This document shows, piece after piece, positions 15,001-20,542 of a stretch of DNA of 20,542 bases (position 1 is its first letter; every line of letters begins with the position of its first letter). This DNA is from an uncultured Eubacterium sp. GTDB lineage: Bacteria > Bacillota > Clostridia > Lachnospirales > Lachnospiraceae. The stretch is taken from assembly GCA_934317205.1 (NCBI GenBank), contig CAKREL010000039.1, positions 1 to 20,542 of the forward strand, read 5' to 3'. A program made the translations under genes and the position numbers. A model generated the notes under the pieces. That model saw only the letters and a list, made by a program, of their open reading frames with translations, searched no databases and had not been told where the DNA came from.

Positions 15001-16670
15001 GTTTTTTTCCTGGAAGCGAAAAGAAAAATATAATGTGGAATCGGACTCGTCCCATTTTTCCACTTCGCCTGAAAATCCGGATCCTTTCGTTCCGCAATGA
15101 TACTGTTTACTTTCTCACGGAATTTAGCATAAGAATCTACATAGCCTTTTTCACTATTCAGCGAAAGACTTGCAAGAGATTCTTCTGTAAGCGGATCAAA
15201 ATTCAAATATCTGGTCTGCAATTCATCGTCCCAGATATGAGGAAGCCAGCGCAAAGATTTCCATTCTTCCTCTTCTTCCGGATCAAAAACGCCTACAATA
15301 CGAACATCTCTGAAAAAGTGCAATGTAGAAAGCGAAACCAGTATATTCTTTAATAGGTCTGTCACCTTGTCCCTGTTTCCGATCACACCTACAGAACTAT
15401 ACTTTAAAAGATCCAGTCTGGCAGGGACATCATCTACCAAATGAGTCTCCTGTATAATACGGTCTGTCAACTCCTCCAGTTCATCCCTTTCCATATGGAA
15501 ATCGTTGACATCTGTAGGCGGCTTTACATCTACACAAAGAGGGGCATACCCGGCGCCCATTCTGACCTGCAGAAAATCAGAGTCTGTCGCTGTTCTCTCC
15601 CATAAAGAGGTCGACATCTTATTCAGAATTGTTTCGCATATTTCCGGCGAAGGATTCTCCTGGTTTATGATTTCCTTTTGTTTTTTTCCGATAGCATGAA
15701 TATGCGCCTTTTCTCCTGCAATATAGTCCGTATATTTCTGGAAACGTTCTTCCTCTTCGACCATAAGCATCTTACGCGCTTTTTTATTGCTATTTCCAAT
15801 CAGGCTTCCAACAGGGGAAATCATCATTGCTGCACGCATAGCAAGCATAGCAGGAGAAAAACTCGACATTGCAAGCGAAGCTCCCGCCATGGCGCCACTA
15901 CTTAAAAGTGGCAAAAAGTTGGCTTTCCTGATAGAAAATCTTTGTGGTTTATTAGGTAAATGCGACAATCTCACCTCATCCACAGGCAAGGATTCTCTGA
16001 TTCTCGGCGAACGATGGTATACCGGATACCCTTTCTGCATAGAAACAATATTCGTCGCCATCCCAGGATGATTTATCTCTTTCTGATATTTGAGTTCCGG
16101 TGTTTCATGAAGATTATAAAAATATAAAGTGTTTTCTTTGCAAATAATACGCAAATCACAAATATCAATTTCATCACCGGATTTCAGCATCGCTTTTTTT
16201 AGGGGACTTCCATTCAGATAAGTACCATATTTACTCTCTAAATCCTCTATTCGTATTTTTCCTCTTTCAGATGTAATGAGCAGGTGATTTCTGCTCACAT
16301 AAGAATCATTTAACACAATATCATTTTTTTTAGATCTTCCGATATGAATCTGACACTCATAAGGAATAGGATATGATTCTGAATATTCTCCGGTATCCCT
16401 GGTGAACCTTACTTCTATTTTCGGAAATTCACAAATATTAACTAACTTAGCTTCTTCTTTCATTTCCTTTACTGACAAAGGGATTTTTTTTGCATTCAAC
16501 TTCAGGATTTGTTTTTTTGCATGAAAACAGATCCCAAGTTGCCCGTCTACGCCAAGCTCTGACATCGGAAATGCATCTTTTTCACCAGATCCAATGGTAT
16601 ATTTTGTTCCTTCTTCAATATTCACCCGATATAAATGCTTTTCAGTGAAAATTGTAACTACATAACTCAT
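12096..16670 (-). CDS. essC: EssC/YukB-type T7SS ATPase with FHA and three FtsK/SpoIIIE domains
   Basis: A 1524-residue membrane motor, close to the usual 1450-1500. Residues 1-90 form a degenerate FHA-like region. About 100-180 is a canonical FHA domain: GR (Arg112), S-R-N-H (Ser126, Arg127, His129) and GTYLNG. Two weakly hydrophobic membrane segments follow at about 251-292. Three P-loop domains come next: D1 Walker A GMTGSGKS (710-717, Lys716) with Walker B FDE (Asp819, Glu820); D2 GSSQTGKT (Lys1056); D3 GRVGCGKS (Lys1333) with LLIDD near 1418. All three Walker A motifs look intact. AGAGGA 5 nt before ATG 16670 decides the start; a TTG at 16700 has no support. EssC exports WXG100-type substrates through the membrane. 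The intact phosphothreonine-binding residues link it to the kinase and phosphatase in the same operon. Confidence 0.95.
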   Translation of the reverse strand: MSYVVTIFTEKHLYRVNIEEGTKYTIGSGEKDAFPMSELGVDGQLGICFHAKKQILKLNAKKIPLSVKEMKEEAKLVNICEFPKIEVRFTRDTGEYSESYPIPYECQIHIGRSKKNDIVLNDSYVSRNHLLITSERGKIRIEDLESKYGTYLNGSPLKKAMLKSGDEIDICDLRIICKENTLYFYNLHETPELKYQKEINHPGMATNIVSMQKGYPVYHRSPRIRESLPVDEVRLSHLPNKPQRFSIRKANFLPLLSSGAMAGASLAMSSFSPAMLAMRAAMMISPVGSLIGNSNKKARKMLMVEEEERFQKYTDYIAGEKAHIHAIGKKQKEIINQENPSPEICETILNKMSTSLWERTATDSDFLQVRMGAGYAPLCVDVKPPTDVNDFHMERDELEELTDRIIQETHLVDDVPARLDLLKYSSVGVIGNRDKVTDLLKNILVSLSTLHFFRDVRIVGVFDPEEEEEWKSLRWLPHIWDDELQTRYLNFDPLTEESLASLSLNSEKGYVDSYAKFREKVNSIIAERKDPDFQAKWKNGTSPIPHYIFLFASRKKTECFLSMLSENDPAMGISTIFLYDEQYYLPNFCQYIVNVDDPYDDRTATAFYKYRADEKMWFTMDQPIPQRKFDAFCRQMSAIEVEDAVKGQIPVSLTFLQCMDTNKVRDLNVLERWKKNDSAVNITAPLGEGEGGKLFSLSLHRHCSHGLVAGMTGSGKSELLISWLLSIACNYHPEDVSFVVIDYKGGSTATSLEKLPHVCGIITDVGSGIDRCFQSLEHELRRREAIFASVGAKDIKEYIKGYHKGEFKEAVPRLLIVFDEFKELIKERPVVKKMVDSIAAKGSSLGVHLILATQSPADAVDEGTWNNTQYQICMKVQNAAASKVMIHEPDAAMITQAGRAYVRVGTSEKAEIFALIQSAWSGAPYQENKEQGALEVRYVEVDGSRIKTVEENHTRFVSDKKEIEAVIAYIARTAEAAGIEKQPSPWKTELPDLFSWKKLPVEGGFDGEKWEMTDAPWLSVPIGIFDRPELQVQGIQYMDFLKEGNFGVFGSSQTGKTSLLRTIATSLCRMYSPQDMHLYIIADMAGMEAFPQVGGVVGSGQEEKLGKLINMLISFLNERRKIFNQERVDSLKAYRELVSEEMPAVFVLIDRFSGILESNQDYKDVFVRLFSEGPSKGIYFVYTGVNNTGVPYKLTANVSGAISFMQSDRSEYSTLIGQVREARLPDRAGNALIKVNQELINFQKAMYEPGENDKEREMALKAEAEGMTRAWKGKPALRIPVLPESISVKSMADLSSNEQGIAVGLDAESIEAVHVMPGETTAMAVTGRVGCGKSAMLRRIGRMVMEVNGNTLLYCLDSERKSLADLQERGTAYAQLSETEKVQDLFSQIFKELTDRMRKRKEAAAEITEEPWMILLIDDIKECSKLPDDIQLQLHRIMTKTKGYGVLVLCGIRQGDLFNFYTQDQLGVDLKSSGVALALSDTAVHYEGFYKNNFTQSQRNAELEKGFGIFFAGNGSRKIKCIDS

Positions 16671-16717
16671 ACTGTTCCTCTGATTCCTTCCTCTAAACAA
16701 ATGGTTTCCGACATCTT

Positions 16718-17983
16718 TTATATCAGATTCAACAGAACCTCCAGCCTCCTGTTTTTTGCAAACGCCGGTGTTCCGTCTTTCTTCATAATTTGCCAGACCA
16801 TGGTATAGATACCTTCTATCGGTGGCGTTGCGAATTCCACTTTGACAGAGATTTTTTCCCCCGGCATAACATGCGCCTTAAGTGGTACGCATAATTCCTT
16901 TTTCACGTAAGAAAAGTTATCTCCGTTGATACACTCCAAATAATACTCATTCCAAATAGTCATTCCTGTATTTTGAATAATCCAGGTGTGAGAATACAAA
17001 TTCCCTGCAATAATCGGGACAGAAAGTCGAGGTATTTCTTCTATTACATTATAATTTTCACCCCGGATTGCTTTATCCTCTTCAAAATCCATTACCATGA
17101 AATGCAATCCTATTCCCAATTTATCCGGGAAAACAATCTTTCCTTTGCTATCCTTCATTTTCCAGTTCATGACATAAGTTCCCGGTTTGTCCGGTGCATA
17201 AAATGATACACTTGGAGACACTTTATCTCCCGGGTAAACAAATTTCGGAATCTGAAGAATTCTGTTTTTTTCATCTAATTCCATCATAGACTGATTACAT
17301 TCATAATATCGATTCTCCCATAGAGTATCCCCTACATTTTTGATTACCCATGTATGATTTATTTTTTCTCCCGGCGATACAATGCTCATATCCGGTGGAT
17401 ATTCATATTGAAATAATGCAGCATCTTTTATTGCTGCACCATTACTCTCCTCTTCTCCCTTAAGTTGCGCACTCTGTTCTTGATTATACAAATACTGTAC
17501 GTAAATCTGATTAATTTCTTCCGGTAAAATAGCCAGTAGAACATAAAACGTCAGTACGTTCCCCCATTTTGTTTTCAACTGATTTGTCTCGTCATCAAAC
17601 AAATATGATCTAAGCTTCCTCGAAATCTCGATTCCTTCTTTCTCTACAATTCGTAAAAAGCTTTCATTCATAACCTTTTCGGAAATCTGACCACTCAAAA
17701 GTTCATTCGCTTTTCCTTCTATCCTCGAGATAGTCCATGGTTGTTCAAATAAAAATGTGCGCAATGATGCAATATATCGGCTTTCTCCTTTACAATTCGA
17801 AAAAAATCTGCTTCTTCGTGCTTTATCATTCCAGATTTTACTATTGATCCATCGTATTTCCATCGGAAGAAGTTCTTCAAAAAAATCTTTTTTCGAACGG
17901 TATTTTGGGGGAACATTCCACACAGATGGATTTTCTTTACATTTGTCCGGATAAAAAATCTCATAAACTTCTTTTAAATTCAT
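16718..17983 (-). CDS. Protein with two NBR1-like (FW-type) Ig domains, first gene of T7SS-like operon
   Basis: A 421-residue protein. The first 165 residues are mostly helical, of unknown family, with several Trp and many basic residues. A linker rich in Gln, Glu and Ser follows, then two repeats (about 193-300 and 305-418). Each has the pattern P-G-E/N...HTWVIKNxG-x-x-x-W, P-G-x-x-V, P-x-x-G-x-Y-x-x-x-W-x-M and an x-G-x-x-F end. This matches the four-tryptophan (FW, N_BRCA1_IG) domain of NBR1; three of the four Trp are kept in each repeat. There is no signal peptide or membrane segment, so it is probably cytosolic. AAAGGAGG about 10 nt before ATG 17983 decides the start over a TTG at 18007. 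Sitting 48 nt before essC, it may bind substrates or the ATPase, which is inference. Confidence 0.78.
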   Translation of the reverse strand: MNLKEVYEIFYPDKCKENPSVWNVPPKYRSKKDFFEELLPMEIRWINSKIWNDKARRSRFFSNCKGESRYIASLRTFLFEQPWTISRIEGKANELLSGQISEKVMNESFLRIVEKEGIEISRKLRSYLFDDETNQLKTKWGNVLTFYVLLAILPEEINQIYVQYLYNQEQSAQLKGEEESNGAAIKDAALFQYEYPPDMSIVSPGEKINHTWVIKNVGDTLWENRYYECNQSMMELDEKNRILQIPKFVYPGDKVSPSVSFYAPDKPGTYVMNWKMKDSKGKIVFPDKLGIGLHFMVMDFEEDKAIRGENYNVIEEIPRLSVPIIAGNLYSHTWIIQNTGMTIWNEYYLECINGDNFSYVKKELCVPLKAHVMPGEKISVKVEFATPPIEGIYTMVWQIMKKDGTPAFAKNRRLEVLLNLI

Positions 17984-18019
17984 TCCGGCTGTCCCTCCTT
18001 TATTCAAGCACCATTATTT

Positions 18020-18093
18020 TTCAACAAATTTGTTGAATATGCATATTTATTTTAACATTATAAGGTTGTATTTACATTGATTTTCAGGTTGTA
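18020..18093 (-). promoter_or_regulatory. Promoter region of the T7SS-like operon with dyad and direct repeats
   Basis: A perfect -10 box TATAAT lies at 18062-18057, without a good -35 box at 16-19 nt. Two direct copies of TACAACCT (minus strand, 18070-18063 and 18093-18086, 23 nt start to start) flank the -35 area, consistent with an activator or regulator site. Downstream, in the leader, is the 18-bp perfect palindrome TTCAACAAATTTGTTGAA (18020-18037), followed by ATATGCATAT (18037-18046). The leader would be about 65 nt long. Confidence 0.55.
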
Positions 18094-18106
18094 ATTTTTC
18101 CAAAAA

Positions 18107-18146
18107 AATTCCTACAAACTGCTTAACTTCACAGTTCGTAGGAATT
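18107..18146 (-). terminator. Hairpin with T tract between the divergent genes
   Basis: A 15-bp stem (18107-18121 with 18132-18146, one mismatch) and 10-nt loop. On the minus strand the stem runs into a seven-T tract (18108-18102), so it would stop transcription entering the T7SS promoter from the right. On the plus strand it is followed only by a weaker T-rich stretch. No gene on the minus strand ends just upstream, so its purpose is unclear; insulation is the simplest reading. Confidence 0.5.
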
Positions 18147-18167
18147 TCGTCTTTTATCTATTTTTCA

Positions 18168-18198
18168 TTGACTCTCGAGTGCGCTTCTATGATATGAT
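18168..18198 (+). promoter_or_regulatory. MerR-type promoter of the aldo/keto reductase gene
   Basis: TTGACT (18168-18173), a 19-nt spacer and TATGAT (18193-18198). The spacer contains CTCGAGTGCGCTTCTA, an imperfect dyad around GAGTGC-GCTT. Overlong 19-nt spacers with a central dyad are typical of promoters activated by MerR-family proteins. No merR gene lies in the window. Confidence 0.45.
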
Positions 18199-18223
18199 GA
18201 TTTTGAGAAAGGAGATTTTTATC

Positions 18224-19144
18224 ATGAGAGAAACTATTTTGGGTAAACATTTGCAAAAAATTCCTTCCATTGCAGTCGGATGCATGCGACTTTCTGAAAA
18301 ATCAAAGGAGGAAATGAACCATTTCATTCACTCTGCATTGGAACAGGGCGCATATTTCTTCGATCACGCGGATATCTACGGCGGAGGTATGAGTGAGACT
18401 GTGTTCGGCGAAGCCTTTGCCGGCGATCCATCCCTGAAACGGGAAGATATTTTCTTACAGTCAAAATGTGGCATTCGTCAAGGCTGCTACGATCTGTCAA
18501 AGGAACACATTTTGAAATCCGTCGATGGTATTTTAAAACGGCTTCAGACAGATTATCTCGATCTTCTGCTCCTTCACCGTCCGGATGCACTCGTAGAACC
18601 GGAAGAGGTTGCTGCTGCATTTGATGTTCTGTTTGAGAGCGGAAAGGTTCGCCATTTTGGTGTTTCAAACCACAAACCGATGCAGATTGCACTGCTACAG
18701 AAGTATGTCCGCCAACCGCTCGTTGTCAACCAGGTTCAATTCAGCATTCCGGTTTCCAATCTTGTTGCAAATGGCATGGAAGTCAATATGGAAACCCCTG
18801 GTTCAATTGACCACGACGGAAGTCTGCTCGACTACTGCCGCCTCCACGATATCACCCTCCAGGCCTGGTCACCATTTCAGATGCCGGCATGGAAAGGATG
18901 CTTTCTCGGAAGTGACGAATACCCGGAACTGAATCAAAAGCTTCATGTACTGGCTGAAAAATATAATGTCAGCGACACTACCATTGCGGCTGCGTGGATT
19001 TTACGCCACCCGGCAAATATGCAAATCATTACCGGAACTGCAAGCGAAAGCCGCCTGAAAGAAATTATCGCAGCATGCGAGATAACACTGACTCGCGAAG
19101 AATGGTATGAGCTGTACCTGGCTGCAGGTCATCCGCTTCCATAA
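18224..19144 (+). CDS. Aldo/keto reductase, YdhF-like
   Basis: A 306-residue NADPH-dependent oxidoreductase of the (alpha/beta)8 barrel family. The catalytic tetrad is visible: Asp47 in F-F-D-H-A-D, Tyr52 in I-Y-G-G-G, Lys81 in Q-S-K-C-G and His108 in L-L-H-R-P-D. The patterns K-V-R-H-F-G-V-S-N and the R-L-K-E-I cofactor end are those of the E. coli YdhF group, and the length (298 in YdhF) agrees. The start is ATG 18224 with AAAGGAG about 8 nt upstream; an upstream ATG at 18179 has no ribosome site and lies within the promoter. The role is reduction of small carbonyl compounds, substrate unknown. It is monocistronic, divergent from the T7SS-like operon, and ends before the terminator at 19194. 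It is probably unrelated to secretion. Confidence 0.93.
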   Translation: MRETILGKHLQKIPSIAVGCMRLSEKSKEEMNHFIHSALEQGAYFFDHADIYGGGMSETVFGEAFAGDPSLKREDIFLQSKCGIRQGCYDLSKEHILKSVDGILKRLQTDYLDLLLLHRPDALVEPEEVAAAFDVLFESGKVRHFGVSNHKPMQIALLQKYVRQPLVVNQVQFSIPVSNLVANGMEVNMETPGSIDHDGSLLDYCRLHDITLQAWSPFQMPAWKGCFLGSDEYPELNQKLHVLAEKYNVSDTTIAAAWILRHPANMQIITGTASESRLKEIIAACEITLTREEWYELYLAAGHPLP

Positions 19145-19193
19145 GGATTTTCGGCATTATATTTCTGATTTTATATTCTTGATAACTTATGCT

Positions 19194-19220
19194 ATTACCC
19201 GCACCGTTGGTGCGGGTAAT
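19194..19220. terminator. Bidirectional terminator between convergent genes
   Basis: A perfect 12-bp stem, ATTACCCGCACC (19194-19205) and GGTGCGGGTAAT (19209-19220), with a 3-nt loop, lies between the stop of the reductase (19144) and the stop of the MATE gene (19245). On the plus strand it is followed by TCTATTT. The T tract on the minus strand is weak, but the stem is very stable. Confidence 0.75.
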
Positions 19221-19244
19221 TCTATTTCCGGAATAAACAGACAG

Positions 19245-20542
19245 TTAGCAAACTGAAGCTGCTTTATCAGTTGGCCACGATTTTCTAAGTGCCACATAGG
19301 AAATCACAAAATTGGCAAACCAGCCAGCCGGTACAGCAAGCCAGACAAATTCGATACCAAAACGAGGTGCAAAAATCAAAGCAACTGCCAGGCGGATCGC
19401 AAGGTTTACCATATTGGCAACGAGAAACGGGCGCATAACACCAAGTCCACGGAGGACTCCATCTGTTGCCATCTTGATACCCATAAAAATGAAAAAGTAA
19501 CCAAGCCATCTCATATAATCCCCGGACACCTGATATGCCAGGGCGGTTCCGTCTTTCCCCAGGAATAACGAGGAAATCTGGGTATGCAGCGTTTCAATGA
19601 CTATAAAAGCAAGAACTGCAAAACATAAATCCAACACCAGTGCCGCATGATATCCTTTTTTGATACGTTCCAATTTCTTTGCGCCAAGATTCTGGGAAAC
19701 ATACGGTGAAACTGCATTTCCAATGGATACAAAGATCAGTGAAAAAACGTTCTCTACCCGCATCGTTGCCGAATAACCGGCAAGTGCCTGTGTACCGAAT
19801 GGATTTACAACTGCCTGTACGATCATCATGCCAATTGACACTGTAGACTGCTGAAGAACAGATGGCACAGCGATCCGAAGCATGGAATGCAATTCCTTCC
19901 CATCAAACCAGTCAAAATGACTTTTATATCGACGCATCCGGCTAAAGAAAATCAAAAGTGAAAACACTGCCGAAATCCCCTGCGCAATGAGGGTTGCAAG
20001 AGCTGCACCAAATACCCCCAAATCAAGTCCGGCCACCATCCAGAGATCCATGAAAATATTCAAAATAGAAGAAAATATCAACAGTCCCAACGGAATCTTT
20101 GATTCACCGATCGAGGTAAACATCGTTGAAAGGATGTTATACATAAACAGAAACGGAAATCCTACAAAATAAACACGAAGGTACAGTACTGCTTCATCCA
20201 GTATATCCGCAGGTGTCTGCAATAAACTCATCATCGAATGGGAAAAACAAAAGCCAAATAAACCCAGAAGTACGCTTAGAATCAGGAAACTGATCAGTGA
20301 TGTTGACACAATTGTTTTCATTTTACTATAATCTCTGGCTCCAAAATAACGGCTCACGAGCACTCCTGCACCTACACCGGCACCCAATGCTATACAAATG
20401 AAGACATTCGTAAGTGCAGCACAGGCACCGACTGCCGCCAGTGCAGACGAACCAACAAACTGACCCACGATAATAGAATCAGCCATATTATATACTTGTT
20501 GAAAAAAGCTGCCTAAAATCATAGGCATTGCAAAAACAGTCA
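19245..20542 (-). CDS. MATE-family efflux transporter, N-terminus outside window
   Basis: About 432 residues are visible in frame to the right edge, beginning T-V-F-A-M-P-M-I-L-G-S-F-F-Q-Q-V-Y-N-M-A-D, the first-helix motif of the MATE (MatE, NorM/DinF-like) family. Homologues are about 440-460 residues, so only some 10-20 are missing, and the ATG at 20528 is internal. Twelve hydrophobic segments with the repeated two-half organisation are seen: the SIIVGQFVGSSALAAVGA helix of the first half and the QQSTVSIGMMIVQAVVNPFG start of the second. MATE proteins exchange Na+ or H+ for drugs or metabolites at the plasma membrane; the substrate cannot be told. There are no frameshifts. It converges with the aldo/keto reductase gene across a shared terminator. 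Confidence 0.93.
   Translation of the reverse strand, partial: TVFAMPMILGSFFQQVYNMADSIIVGQFVGSSALAAVGACAALTNVFICIALGAGVGAGVLVSRYFGARDYSKMKTIVSTSLISFLILSVLLGLFGFCFSHSMMSLLQTPADILDEAVLYLRVYFVGFPFLFMYNILSTMFTSIGESKIPLGLLIFSSILNIFMDLWMVAGLDLGVFGAALATLIAQGISAVFSLLIFFSRMRRYKSHFDWFDGKELHSMLRIAVPSVLQQSTVSIGMMIVQAVVNPFGTQALAGYSATMRVENVFSLIFVSIGNAVSPYVSQNLGAKKLERIKKGYHAALVLDLCFAVLAFIVIETLHTQISSLFLGKDGTALAYQVSGDYMRWLGYFFIFMGIKMATDGVLRGLGVMRPFLVANMVNLAIRLAVALIFAPRFGIEFVWLAVPAGWFANFVISYVALRKSWPTDKAASVC

Noticed and set aside
1..20542. CRISPR arrays, tRNA or rRNA genes.
   Set aside because: No regularly spaced repeats and no tRNA cloverleaf or rRNA core sequence were noticed on either strand.

Overview
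The window looks like a chromosomal stretch from a low- to mid-GC Firmicute, most likely a gut Lachnospiraceae-type Clostridia. This is inferred from the AT-rich intergenic DNA, the strong GGAGG-type ribosome sites, the lipoproteins with classic lipoboxes, and the type VII secretion (T7SS) gene families. No 16S or species-specific marker is present, so the assignment is tentative.

Layout, left to right. (1) 1-1205: an IS200/IS605-family remnant on the minus strand, with a 5'-truncated tnpA and a tnpB that runs off the left edge. (2) 1225-2338: a small AT-rich accessory module. Two overlapping unknown genes (minus) face a XRE-type regulator (plus) across a compact divergent promoter with a 17-bp perfect palindrome. 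(3) 2402-18093: a single-direction (minus) T7SS-like operon of 15 genes, read from 17983 down to 2461 and closed by a strong intrinsic terminator. (4) 18168-19220: an aldo/keto reductase (plus) with a MerR-like promoter. (5) 19245-20542: a MATE efflux transporter (minus, N-terminus beyond the edge), convergent with the reductase across a perfect 12-bp terminator stem.

The main content is the T7SS-like operon. In transcription order it encodes: a protein with two NBR1-like (FW-type) Ig domains; an EssC/YukB-type FHA-FtsK/SpoIIIE ATPase; a YukD/EsaB ubiquitin-like protein; a WXG100 protein with an F-E-G turn; an unknown 215-residue protein; a small helical protein; a WXG100 protein with a canonical W-E-G turn; a longer WXG100-like protein; a 378-residue WXG-headed candidate effector; a DUF4176-like protein; a PP2C phosphatase; a membrane Ser/Thr kinase; two lipoproteins, one with an OmpA-like peptidoglycan-binding domain; and a membrane protein with a C-terminal SseB-like domain. 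No EsaA, EssA or EssB/YukC is encoded, although both ends of the operon lie inside the window. Instead the locus carries a kinase/phosphatase pair, an FHA domain with intact phosphothreonine-binding residues on the motor ATPase, and an OmpA-like cell-wall anchor. That combination recalls the phospho-regulation of Gram-negative type VI secretion more than textbook T7SSb.

Working model (inference): EssC exports the WXG100 and WXG-headed proteins. The kinase and phosphatase set the phosphorylation state of a partner read by the EssC FHA domain. The lipoproteins and the SseB-like membrane protein replace the missing membrane components and tie the machine to peptidoglycan.
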